A stretch of DNA of 11,195 nt from Omnitrophica bacterium GWA2_52_8 (lineage in GTDB: Bacteria > Omnitrophota > Omnitrophia > Omnitrophales > Aquincolibacteriaceae): NCBI GenBank assembly GCA_001804025.1, contig MHFC01000123.1:2868-14062 (forward strand), written 5' to 3'. The translations under genes and the position numbers were made by a program. Positions 1-6,353 of the stretch are shown one piece after another; within the stretch, counting starts at the first letter, position 1, and every line of letters begins with the position of its first letter. Below the pieces are notes generated by a model that saw nothing but the letters and a program-made list of their open reading frames with translations, made no database searches and was not told the origin of the DNA.

Positions 1-395
1 GCCAGGATCTCGAGCGCGTTTTCCTCTTTCACTTCGCCGTGAACAAAAGAGTCCAAATGCAGCCGCGCCTTGTGTGCCTGCCGGTCTTTGATTTGCCGCA
101 CCATTTCCCCGATGGCCTTGCGGAAACATTTCTGCCGGTATGTTTTCCGGGAACCCAATCCAAGCAGGAGAATTTCAGCGGCTTCCCGGCATTGGGGATG
201 ATAAACATAAAAACTTTTTGCGAATTCCCCGCTGAACCGGCCGTTTTTGACGGCGGGACCGGCCAGGTCCGGCAACTTCGGCTCAAGGGCAAGCTGTTGT
301 TTTGAAAATGTATCATGATCAAAAAAACCAAGGATCAGCAAATCGGCTTTGGTCCGCCGCTGTGCGCCGGCAGGTAAAATCGAAATCTCAATCAT
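1..395 (-). CDS. pepA: Leucyl aminopeptidase (M17), N-terminal part, cut by left window edge
   Basis: Reading the minus strand from ATG at 395 gives 131 open codons running off the left edge with no stop. The product begins MIEISILPAG and contains ILLLGLGSRKTY at about residues 75-86. This is the typical end of the first beta-alpha unit of the M17 N-terminal (macro-like) domain, followed by a long basic helix as in that family. M17 enzymes are cytosolic, metal-dependent hexameric aminopeptidases of about 500 residues that release N-terminal amino acids. The two-metal catalytic domain lies outside the window, so activity cannot be judged. The start is supported by an AGGGGG ribosome-binding site (complement of 405-410) nine bases before the ATG, and by a good promoter further upstream. 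The assignment rests on the N-terminal domain alone. Confidence 0.82.
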   Translation of the reverse strand, partial: MIEISILPAGAQRRTKADLLILGFFDHDTFSKQQLALEPKLPDLAGPAVKNGRFSGEFAKSFYVYHPQCREAAEILLLGLGSRKTYRQKCFRKAIGEMVRQIKDRQAHKARLHLDSFVHGEVKEENALEIL

Positions 396-432
396 GTCCT
401 GTGTCCCCCTTTAAATTGGTAATAAGCGTGGA

Positions 433-462
433 ATTATATCATGCTGTCCCTGGGATTGACAG
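433..462 (-). promoter_or_regulatory. Sigma70-type promoter candidate for the aminopeptidase gene
   Basis: On the minus strand a perfect TATAAT (complement of 433-438) is preceded by TG plus one base, which makes an extended -10 element. CTGTCA (complement of 457-462), a 4/6 match to TTGACA, lies 18 bases further upstream. The predicted start near 426 gives a leader of about 31 bases carrying an AGGGGG ribosome-binding site. The position and extended -10 make this the best promoter in the window, but it is a motif call only. Confidence 0.6.
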
Positions 463-558
463 TTCAGACTGACTCCGGGGCCTCCCGCTTCATACAGTTC
501 TTGCCTCTTGTTATCCGAATGGTTTTATCGGAGATCTTCGAAATTGTGGCCGCCCGCC

Positions 559-588
559 TCAGCCTGAGGCTGATCCGCCTTTGGCGGA
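559..588. repeat. Tandem abutting hairpins (REP-like palindromic element)
   Basis: Two perfect 6-bp inverted repeats abut with no spacer. TCAGCC/GGCTGA spans 559-573 with a 3-base loop TGA, and TCCGCC/GGCGGA spans 574-588 with a 3-base loop TTT. A further CCGCC at 554-558 could pair with GGCGG at 583-587 instead, so two exclusive folds are possible. The look is that of short dispersed palindromic (REP-like) elements in intergenic DNA. Only one copy is in this window, so repetition in the genome is not shown. Confidence 0.55.
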
Positions 589-679
589 AAATACGTGCGG
601 GAAAAACAACGGCATCAAATGGGTAGGCACCCCTGCCTCGAAAAAAACCGGCCGGCTCCAAATCCGTCTTTTTTACCCG

Positions 680-708
680 TCGATAAGCGGCCCTGCCGGG
701 GATATAAT
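680..708 (+). promoter_or_regulatory. Promoter candidate for the LolA-like gene
   Basis: A perfect TATAAT at 703-708 follows TCGATA at 680-685 (4/6 match to TTGACA) with a 17-base spacer. The expected transcript start near 715 leaves a leader of about 39 bases before the ATG at 754. This is motif evidence only, but position and spacing are right. Confidence 0.5.
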
Positions 709-753
709 CTCCCCCGCTCAATTTTCACCGTCATTTGACCGATACATGGGAAC

Positions 754-1650
754 ATGAAAATTCCGATAAGCCGGCGCTTTTTAAGTCTTTTTTTTATCGC
801 GATTTCAAGCACCCTGCTGCCTCCCGCGACAGCGCTGCAGGCGCAAAGCTCCTGGTTCGACCCTTCCGGACTCGTCCACACCCTGGAAGCGCGCAACAGC
901 GGATGGACGGACTTGAGCGCGGAGCTGACGCTTCAATTTTTGACGCACACCGGCCAGCAGGGCTTCTGCCGGGCAAGACTTTTTTATGACCGTCTTTATG
1001 AAAAACTTCTATTACAAGGTTATAACAACAAAAACGAACTTCTGTTTGCGCTCAAGGCTTCCGACCGCCAGTTTGAACTTTATCTCTCGGACCTCAATAC
1101 GATTTATTACGGCGACATGTTCGATCTTGAGACCCGCGATGATCTCGATGCTTTCATCAGCCCGCTTGATTTCTACCGTGCGCTAAAAATTGCCGCTGTT
1201 TCTCCCAGCCAAACCAAGATTCTCTCCCGGGAACCGAAAGCCGTGACTTTTGCGGTCAAAGGCAAAAACCGTCATGTGACTTATAACGCACGGTCCTTAA
1301 CCATGAATACAAAGGGAGATGTCCTGATTGAACGGTACTTTCATTTTAACGGCACCCCTCAAACAACCATCGAACGGGGACACTTTAAAGACGTCGAAGT
1401 GCCCTCCGCCTATAAAAATCAAAAAATAGCCTACCCTTTTATGATCGTTATTTTAAAAAATGCCGGGCAGGAAGACACCAAAAGCGAGAAACGGACAAAG
1501 CTGCTTTTTAAACGTGTGGATTTCAATCATTCGCTAAGCGGTGAAGACTGGGACAGCGCCTTCCCCCAAGAAGCCGTCAGAACTCCGGTCGGCGAAGACG
1601 TTTGGCGCACAGCTCAAAAAAGCGCGCAGGCATCTCCTGCAACCCCTTAA
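754..1650 (+). CDS. Exported LolA-like (outer-membrane lipoprotein-sorting fold) protein
   Basis: The 298-residue product starts with a signal peptide: basic MKIPISRRF, a hydrophobic stretch to about residue 25, and a likely signal peptidase I site near ALQAQ (residues 27-31). There is no lipobox cysteine, so the mature protein is probably periplasmic. The rest alternates short hydrophobic and polar strands, for example RARLFYDRLYEKLLLQGYN and FELYLSDLNTIYYGDMFD. It ends with a segment like VDFNHSLSGEDWDSAFP, which resembles the last strand and closing turn of LolA-fold proteins. The proposed role, binding or carrying lipid or lipoprotein in the envelope, is inferred from this general pattern; I could not match a specific family with certainty. 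Start choice rests on the signal peptide, because the ribosome-binding site is weak (GGGA only two bases before ATG). It has its own promoter candidate and no co-directional neighbour in the window. Confidence 0.6.
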   Translation: MKIPISRRFLSLFFIAISSTLLPPATALQAQSSWFDPSGLVHTLEARNSGWTDLSAELTLQFLTHTGQQGFCRARLFYDRLYEKLLLQGYNNKNELLFALKASDRQFELYLSDLNTIYYGDMFDLETRDDLDAFISPLDFYRALKIAAVSPSQTKILSREPKAVTFAVKGKNRHVTYNARSLTMNTKGDVLIERYFHFNGTPQTTIERGHFKDVEVPSAYKNQKIAYPFMIVILKNAGQEDTKSEKRTKLLFKRVDFNHSLSGEDWDSAFPQEAVRTPVGEDVWRTAQKSAQASPATP

Positions 1651-1687
1651 TTTCCACCCCATCAAGAAAGGCGGCAGCACGGCATTA

Positions 1688-2755
1688 TCAAGCCGGCTCC
1701 TGCTGTGTCACACAATGGACGGACCCCAGGCCGTAGACAAGCTCGCGGCCGGGCACAGGGATGATTTCCCTTCCCGGAAACAATTCGCTCAGAACCGATG
1801 CGGCTCGGGCATCATGCCGATGCCCATAAACCGGCAGCAGGACACATTGATTGGCAATATAAAAATTGGCGTAACTGGCGGGGCGTCTCACCCCTTCATC
1901 CCGAATTTCTCCGGGCATCGGCAGCACGGTCACATTCCACGGCTTGCCTTCGGGGGTCCTGGACGATTCGATTTTTTTTAAATTTTTTTTTAGCGGCTGA
2001 AAATTCTCGCCGGCCGCATTATCTTCCATAACCGTTACGATCGTATCTTCGTTCACAAAACGCGAGAGATTATCAATGTGCCCGTCGGTGTCATCGCCGG
2101 CAATCCCCGCCTCAAGCCAGAGGATCTGGCTGACGCCTAAATACTGCCGGAGCTTCGTCTCAATCTCATCGCGTGACAATCGAGGGTTCCGGTTGGGGTT
2201 TAATAGACACGGTTCCGTTGTCAGACACGTCGCCTTTCCGTTGACTTCGATCGAACCGCCCTCGAGGACAAAGTCCGCCTCATAACAGGCTTCGCGGATT
2301 CCGTTCCGGCCCGCTTCAAATATCCGGTTGTCGCACGCAAGCTCCGGATATTTTCCGCCCCAGGCATTAAAAACCCACTTGCACCAGGCCTTCCGGCCGT
2401 TCTGGTTTCTGACAAAGGTCGGACCGTAGTCACGGACCCAAGCATCCGCCGTTTCGGCAATATGCGGTATCAAATTGCCTGTTTTGATCCCTCTTTTTTT
2501 AAGCGCACTCGACACACCGTCAAATTCCCGGGCATCCCGATGCAGCAAATGGACCTGCTCATGCGGCAGCAGTCCTTCCATCATAATCATGAAGGTTTCG
2601 CGCACGGAGTCCAGGCGGCGGCCCGGCCATGTTTCCTGATTATGGGGCCAGGCAAGCCATGTGGCCTTGTGAGGCTCCCACTCTGCGGGCATTTTAAATC
2701 CGTCCTGATGAGGGAAGGACGGTTGTCGGACACGGCGGTCGGCGGGATTCGGCAT
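1688..2755 (-). CDS. aguA: Agmatine deiminase
   Basis: This 355-residue protein hydrolyses agmatine to N-carbamoylputrescine and ammonia in the cytosol, the second step of the arginine-to-putrescine route. It has the full guanidine-modifying pentein signature. DGFKMPAEWEPHKATWLAWP starts at residue 18, WVRDYGP is at 106-112, EGGSIE at 165-170 and DDTDGHIDN at 221-229 with the catalytic His at 226. The nucleophilic Cys348 lies in GSVHCVTQQEP at the very C-terminus. The length is normal for bacterial AguA. The ATG lies three bases after the aguB stop, so the two are surely co-transcribed. No good ribosome-binding site precedes it, which suggests translational coupling. A later start at Met22 is possible but would leave a shorter N-terminus than usual. 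It is the last gene of the cluster and convergent with the LolA-like gene; no T-run terminator is visible in the 37-bp gap. Confidence 0.95.
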   Translation of the reverse strand: MPNPADRRVRQPSFPHQDGFKMPAEWEPHKATWLAWPHNQETWPGRRLDSVRETFMIMMEGLLPHEQVHLLHRDAREFDGVSSALKKRGIKTGNLIPHIAETADAWVRDYGPTFVRNQNGRKAWCKWVFNAWGGKYPELACDNRIFEAGRNGIREACYEADFVLEGGSIEVNGKATCLTTEPCLLNPNRNPRLSRDEIETKLRQYLGVSQILWLEAGIAGDDTDGHIDNLSRFVNEDTIVTVMEDNAAGENFQPLKKNLKKIESSRTPEGKPWNVTVLPMPGEIRDEGVRRPASYANFYIANQCVLLPVYGHRHDARAASVLSELFPGREIIPVPGRELVYGLGSVHCVTQQEPA

Positions 2756-2758
2756 AAG

Positions 2759-3637
2759 TTACTTCAGGGGCGTTTCATCCAGACAACGTTCGGTCAATCC
2801 TTGATAAAAATCGGGCCGGCGGTCCCGGAAAAAAGGCCACTGCCTGCGCGTTTCTTCAATCTTGTCCAGATCGCAAACGGCCGTCAATACGGTTTCTTCA
2901 TTTTCACCCGCCTCGGCCATGACAGTCCCGAACGGATCACAAATAAACGACCGCCCCCAAAAGGTTACGGGACCTTCTTTGCCCGAACGGTTCACGGCCG
3001 CCACATAAACTTCATTGGCCGCAGCATGCCCGCATTGGACCGTGCGCCACGCCGTCAACTGCGCGTCCCGCGCTTGGGGCGTTTCGTCATCGTGCCAGCC
3101 GATGGCTGTCGGATAAAAAATAATTTGGGCGCCGCCCAGCGCGGCCAGCCGCGCCGCCTCGGGAAACCACTGGTCCCAGCAAATCAGGACTGAAATTTTG
3201 GCGTAAGCTGTGATGAAAGTTTTAAACCCCAGGTCCCCCGGGGTGAAATAAAATTTTTCATAAAAATGGGGGTCGTCCGGAATATGCATTTTCCGGTATG
3301 TCCCGAGCATTTTACCGCCGGCGTCGATGACCGCCGCGCTGTTATGGTAAATCCCTTCGGCACGCTTTTCGAAAACCGGCACAATCAGGACCACGGATTT
3401 TTCGCGGGCTAATTTCGCAAACGTTTCCGTGCTGGGCCCTGGGATGGTTTCAGCGAGATCGAATGCATCATGGCGGTGCTCCTGGCAGAAATACCGGGAC
3501 CGGTAGAGTTCCTGCAGGCAAATGATTTTCGCCCCCCCGGCGGCCGCTTTTCCGGCCAAATGCCAGGTTTTTTCCAGATTCATTTCCGGATCGGGTCCGC
3601 TTTTGGATTGAATCAGCGCGATTTTTACTTGAGACAT
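2759..3637 (-). CDS. aguB: N-carbamoylputrescine amidase
   Basis: The 292-residue protein belongs to the nitrilase/carbon-nitrogen hydrolase superfamily and cleaves N-carbamoylputrescine to putrescine, CO2 and ammonia. The Glu-Lys-Cys triad is visible: Glu43 in ICLQELYRSRYFCQ, Lys116 in GTYRKMHIPDDP, and Cys153 in VLICWDQWFPEAAR. ELYRSRYFCQ, GWHDDE near residue 180 and the C-terminal FFRDRRPDFYQGL (269-281) are characteristic of AguB rather than other nitrilases. The length matches the family. It lies 89 bp downstream of the decarboxylase gene and 3 bp upstream of aguA, so function and context agree. The ATG at 3637 fits the family N-terminus (VKIALIQ), though the preceding bases show no clear ribosome-binding site. 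The 89-bp spacer is GC-rich, with CCCTT/AAGGG and GGGGC/GCCCC inverted repeats on the transcript that may protect or modulate the message. Confidence 0.95.
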   Translation of the reverse strand: MSQVKIALIQSKSGPDPEMNLEKTWHLAGKAAAGGAKIICLQELYRSRYFCQEHRHDAFDLAETIPGPSTETFAKLAREKSVVLIVPVFEKRAEGIYHNSAAVIDAGGKMLGTYRKMHIPDDPHFYEKFYFTPGDLGFKTFITAYAKISVLICWDQWFPEAARLAALGGAQIIFYPTAIGWHDDETPQARDAQLTAWRTVQCGHAAANEVYVAAVNRSGKEGPVTFWGRSFICDPFGTVMAEAGENEETVLTAVCDLDKIEETRRQWPFFRDRRPDFYQGLTERCLDETPLK

Positions 3638-3726
3638 GACCGAGTGAGTTTTGAGGCCCGATTTGTGAGCCGGGTTACAATTGATTTGCCGGCCGGGGCC
3701 GGGCGCCCCTTAGAAAAAGGGTGTTC

Positions 3727-4272
3727 TTAATGGATCAAGACGGCCGCCGAGATGACCGTCGTCCACTTTCCTTCCTTATCGCCGACAGCGCTTTGCGTGA
3801 CCGCCATGGTTTTGACAATTTCATTGGATATCTTCCACTGCTCTTTTTTCTTATCGTAGCTTTCGTCGGGGTCAAATTTAACGCCCAAAATGGTCGCCAG
3901 CATGGTCGCAGCCAAATCTTCGGCATACTCTCCCGTTTTCTTTTCAGTCCACCCGTAGGTGTGAGCTTCGGAAAGATAGCCGTACTGTTCCGGACGCTTG
4001 GGCAGCGCCATTCCGACGGAAGCCGCAATCAGCCGGTTCGGCTCATTGGTTGCCGCTTCCGCAACCACGGTAAAAAGAATCTGGCCGGGGGTTAAATATT
4101 TCAGCCCCGCCTCTTTCGATATCAGTTTGCAATACGGCGGATAAATGCTGGACACACGGACGATATTAAAAGGGGCGATCCCCGCATCGCGCAGCGCAAG
4201 CTCAAAACTCGACAGTTTTTCCTTGTGCTTGCCGACTCCTTTCGTAAAAAATATCTTCTTGGGTAATATCAA
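3727..4272 (-). CDS. Pyruvoyl-dependent arginine decarboxylase
   Basis: The 181-residue proenzyme decarboxylates arginine to agmatine, the first step of the pathway completed by aguA and aguB. It uses a pyruvoyl group made by self-cleavage instead of pyridoxal phosphate. The cleavage site is the Ser41-Ser42 pair in NIVRVSSIYPPYCK; Ser42 should become the pyruvoyl group at the head of the alpha chain. Glu102 in GYLSEAHTYG corresponds to the catalytic acid known in the archaeal enzyme. The length is typical. Translation appears to start at TTG (complement of 4270-4272): GGGGGG lies six bases before it (complement of 4279-4284), the next in-frame codons upstream run into a TAA, and the N-terminus ILPKKIFFTKGVG matches the family. 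It follows the DUF2203 gene by 34 bp. The family is best known from archaea and is scattered in bacteria. The symbol is left blank because usage varies (pdaD, pvlArgDC). Confidence 0.93.
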   Translation of the reverse strand: MILPKKIFFTKGVGKHKEKLSSFELALRDAGIAPFNIVRVSSIYPPYCKLISKEAGLKYLTPGQILFTVVAEAATNEPNRLIAASVGMALPKRPEQYGYLSEAHTYGWTEKKTGEYAEDLAATMLATILGVKFDPDESYDKKKEQWKISNEIVKTMAVTQSAVGDKEGKWTTVISAAVLIH

Positions 4273-4306
4273 TGACTGCCCCCCGGGTTATATGAGCCCT
4301 GTGATT

Positions 4307-4738
4307 TCAAAATCGAGGGATGAGACGCCTTTCATCCGCAGCGTCGGTAACGCGCCGGTAGTGGCACACCGCCGCCTCTCCTCTTCGCCAATTCAAATAA
4401 ACGCTTTCGCCGGCAATTTCGGCAGGAAATTCGACCCAGCCCCGGTCGAGGTTCCGGATGAGACACCCGATTCCCCGGATTTTATGAATTTCCGCCTTTA
4501 ACGCGGCCATGGAAGCTTCGAGGCTTTTGGCCTCCGTATCAAGGGAATTTTGCAGGTCTTCCTCTTCCAGCGGCCTGAACCCGCTTTCAACGCAGGTCAG
4601 CAGTTCATTCATAAATAAATGGTCGTGCAGGCTGTTATAGACCTCTTTTTTATGAATCAGTTCCCGCAAAAGGGTATTGATCCGCGGCAAAAGCGCGTTA
4701 GCTTCTTCCAGGGTGAACATTTTCTGTAACGGCCTCAT
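4307..4738 (-). CDS. DUF2203 family protein
   Basis: The 143-residue acidic protein shows the DUF2203 pattern. It opens with MFTLEEANALLPRINTLLREL (residues 7-27), followed by a helical, probably coiled-coil middle to about residue 87. It ends with a conserved block GIGCLIRNLDRGWVEFPAE and VYLNWRRGE (about 88-121). The biochemical function of this family is, to my knowledge, unknown. There is no signal peptide or membrane segment, so it is cytosolic. The ATG at 4738 is supported by GGAG (complement of 4747-4750) eight bases upstream; the alternative Met7 lacks this. It heads the polyamine cluster, 34 bp before the arginine decarboxylase, so it may be co-expressed with it. A functional link is inference from position only. 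Confidence 0.88.
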   Translation of the reverse strand: MRPLQKMFTLEEANALLPRINTLLRELIHKKEVYNSLHDHLFMNELLTCVESGFRPLEEEDLQNSLDTEAKSLEASMAALKAEIHKIRGIGCLIRNLDRGWVEFPAEIAGESVYLNWRRGEAAVCHYRRVTDAADERRLIPRF

Positions 4739-4941
4739 GAAGGATTCTCCGGCATTTTTTTAGTTCTCCGCCGCCGGCGCAATTTTCCCGACCGGCCGCG
4801 GCATGAAGGAGAAATCACAAAATTATTCCGCTGACTTCGTACGGACACTCCCGTAACCATGTTATTCTACCGGGCATCCGTCAAAATAAAAGAATTCTTT
4901 TCGTGCCGCAAAAGGCGCTTCCCCGGCCCTGCACATTCTGA
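4739..4941. other. Intergenic region upstream of the DUF2203-polyamine cluster
   Basis: This is 203 bp with no recognised gene. It should hold the promoter of the polyamine cluster, but no pair of boxes fits well. On the minus strand there is TTGACG (complement of 4879-4884) and TAGAAT (complement of 4864-4869), yet they are only nine bases apart, so they cannot form one standard promoter. A perfect 14-bp palindrome AAAAGAATTCTTTT lies at 4888-4901, just upstream of both, where an operator could sit. A 41-codon basic open frame on the minus strand (4735-4860) ends in an ATGA overlap with the DUF2203 start. No convincing terminator for the upstream gene is visible. Confidence 0.45.
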
Positions 4942-6300
4942 TTAAACATTAAACCGCTCGGGGGCCGAATCGGAGGACATCGAGGGGATCAGCCCCCCGT
5001 GCCGGGCAACATTGATCACGCTGTCATCCCCCAGCCGCACAAACCCGCCGGAAAATTTATCGGCCGTCAAAAGAACGTTGAAATTAAATTTTTTATATGC
5101 AAAATCCAGTTTCCGGTTGATGATGACCGGGACCGTCATAATCGGAATATTCACATATTCCTGAATCACCCATTGCCCCTTGAGCGCCTTATCAATCGCG
5201 GAATTCCATTCTTCATCCGTACTTTCACAGCCGATCGTCACGTCTTTCCCGCCGTTTCCGGTCGACGGTTTTAAAATCAGCGATTCCTTGTGGTCTTTTA
5301 TAAAATCGATTAGATACATTTTCCGGTGGCCGAAAAAGTCCTCCGCGTCCTGCAGGCGCCGCGTCCAGGGGATAAACTCGCGTTTGATCCGGTTTTGATT
5401 TTCGGTGAAAAAATGATCGTATTCGGGGTTCGTAAGAATCGAAAGCAGGGCTTTTGTACTGGCCAGGCGCGAGCGCAAAGGATTGACCATGCAAATCGCA
5501 TGGTCCCGGTAGGCCTTGACCATGTCCCCGACTTCATCCAGCCGTTCCAGAAGCTCCTCAAAAACAAACCGTCGGTAAAGAATGTGGATCGGAAATTGTT
5601 TATGATACAGTTTTCCGCTCTTGTATTTCAATTCCCGCGGGTCGGCCACCGTCGTGCGGTAGCCTTTGGCCTCGAAAAAATCCTTGAGAATTTCAAACTC
5701 GGAAACGGTCCGGACGTGGCGCCAGTCAACGATCGCGATGTTCGGCGTTTCATTGCCCCCGAATTCCTCGTAAGCACCAAGCAGGGCATCCAGTATCGCC
5801 TGGCTCCGGGAAGTGCGGGCAATGTTGTGCTCTTCAAAAAAAGGCTTTAGCGTTTTATCTTCGAAAAAAATTTCTTCCAGCTGATCCGTATAAGCCCCGC
5901 CCGCCGGCGAGTCGCAGTTAAATTCGACAAATTGAAGCCCCTGCCCTTCCAGCAGGCTGTCGCAACGCGCAAAAACGACGGTCGACGAATACCCGGGGTC
6001 GATTTTGATCAATTCCGCGGCGTCCTCAGGAATGCGGTAGGCATGGGAGAGGTGCCCCTCCTCAAAATACAAGCGGGCCGCCGTATTGATAATCTGGGAA
6101 ATGACGGACGTCGCCCGTTTGACCAAACGCTCCTGCTGCATGCCCAGAAAATGCGGCTTGTAAAATGTCGGGATAATAAACCGGCCGTAACGGAACCTTG
6201 CGTTTTTCAGCCGGTCAAAAAAATGCGGAAGAGATTCGAGAATCTCGGATTCATGCGCTTTAAGGTACTCGTCAAACTCGTGATCGAGATTCTTATCCAA
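4942..6300 (-). CDS. Circularly permuted ATP-grasp ligase, substrate unknown
   Basis: The 452-residue cytosolic protein has the layout of circularly permuted ATP-grasp enzymes, the fold shared with glutathionylspermidine synthetase. A substrate-side motif VEFNCDSPAGGAYTDQLEEI starts at residue 125, where relatives have E-x-N-x-x-(S/T)-P. The nucleotide loop LILKPSTGNGGKDVTIG (341-357) has the ATP-binding Lys344 and glycine-rich turn. QEYVNIPI (380-387) forms the hinge strand, and FSGGFVRLGDDSVINVARHGG (416-436) matches the family's closing G-x-x-x-R...N-x-x-x-x-G-G block. Such enzymes usually form amide bonds through an acyl-phosphate; the substrate here cannot be read from sequence. The start is TTG (complement of 6298-6300), with AGAGG nine bases upstream and an in-frame TAG just before it. 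It follows sucD by 53 bp, with a hairpin in the gap, and ends 203 bp before the polyamine cluster. The fold call is firm, the function open. Confidence 0.85.
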   Translation of the reverse strand: MDKNLDHEFDEYLKAHESEILESLPHFFDRLKNARFRYGRFIIPTFYKPHFLGMQQERLVKRATSVISQIINTAARLYFEEGHLSHAYRIPEDAAELIKIDPGYSSTVVFARCDSLLEGQGLQFVEFNCDSPAGGAYTDQLEEIFFEDKTLKPFFEEHNIARTSRSQAILDALLGAYEEFGGNETPNIAIVDWRHVRTVSEFEILKDFFEAKGYRTTVADPRELKYKSGKLYHKQFPIHILYRRFVFEELLERLDEVGDMVKAYRDHAICMVNPLRSRLASTKALLSILTNPEYDHFFTENQNRIKREFIPWTRRLQDAEDFFGHRKMYLIDFIKDHKESLILKPSTGNGGKDVTIGCESTDEEWNSAIDKALKGQWVIQEYVNIPIMTVPVIINRKLDFAYKKFNFNVLLTADKFSGGFVRLGDDSVINVARHGGLIPSMSSDSAPERFNV

Positions 6301-6319
6301 TGCGGAAAACCTCTAATGG

Positions 6320-6342
6320 AAAACGCGGGCCGTTATGGCCCG
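6320..6342 (-). terminator. Hairpin between sucD and the ATP-grasp gene, weak terminator or attenuator
   Basis: A perfect 6-bp stem CGGGCC/GGCCCG with a 5-base loop (6326-6342) lies just after the sucD stop. On the minus-strand transcript it is followed after two bases by only four T residues. The short T-run makes it a poor intrinsic terminator, so partial termination or 3'-end protection of the sucCD message is more likely than a full stop. Confidence 0.35.
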
Positions 6343-6353
6343 AAAAAGCAGCG

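Larger units (their letters stand above)
396..753. other. Divergent intergenic region between aminopeptidase and LolA-like genes
   Basis: This 358-bp stretch holds no convincing gene. Short open frames in it have no recognisable protein character and are left out. It contains a minus-strand promoter candidate near 433-462, a pair of abutting hairpins at 559-588, a small AGGCA/TGCCT hairpin around 626-639, and a plus-strand promoter candidate at 680-708. None of the hairpins is followed by a T-run in either direction, so none looks like an intrinsic terminator. That fits a region between two divergently transcribed genes. Confidence 0.6.

Noticed and set aside
29..331. Open frames of 100 and 88 codons at the left edge
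   Set aside because: They are other-frame shadows of the truncated aminopeptidase gene, whose own frame is open to the window edge with a recognisable M17 N-terminus.
464..896. Minus-strand frames of 85 and 93 codons in the divergent region
   Set aside because: No ribosome-binding site, odd composition, and they cross the hairpin pair and promoter candidates.
1674..1705. Possible terminator between the convergent LolA-like and aguA genes
   Set aside because: CGGC/GCCG (1680-1695) and CAGCA/TGCTG arms exist, but the stems are short, the loop is large, the structure runs into the aguA coding end, and there is no T-run.
2462..3193. 243-codon open frame on the plus strand
   Set aside because: It lies antisense to aguA and aguB, whose motifs are unmistakable. 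Its translation has no domain-like pattern. It is a GC-driven shadow frame.
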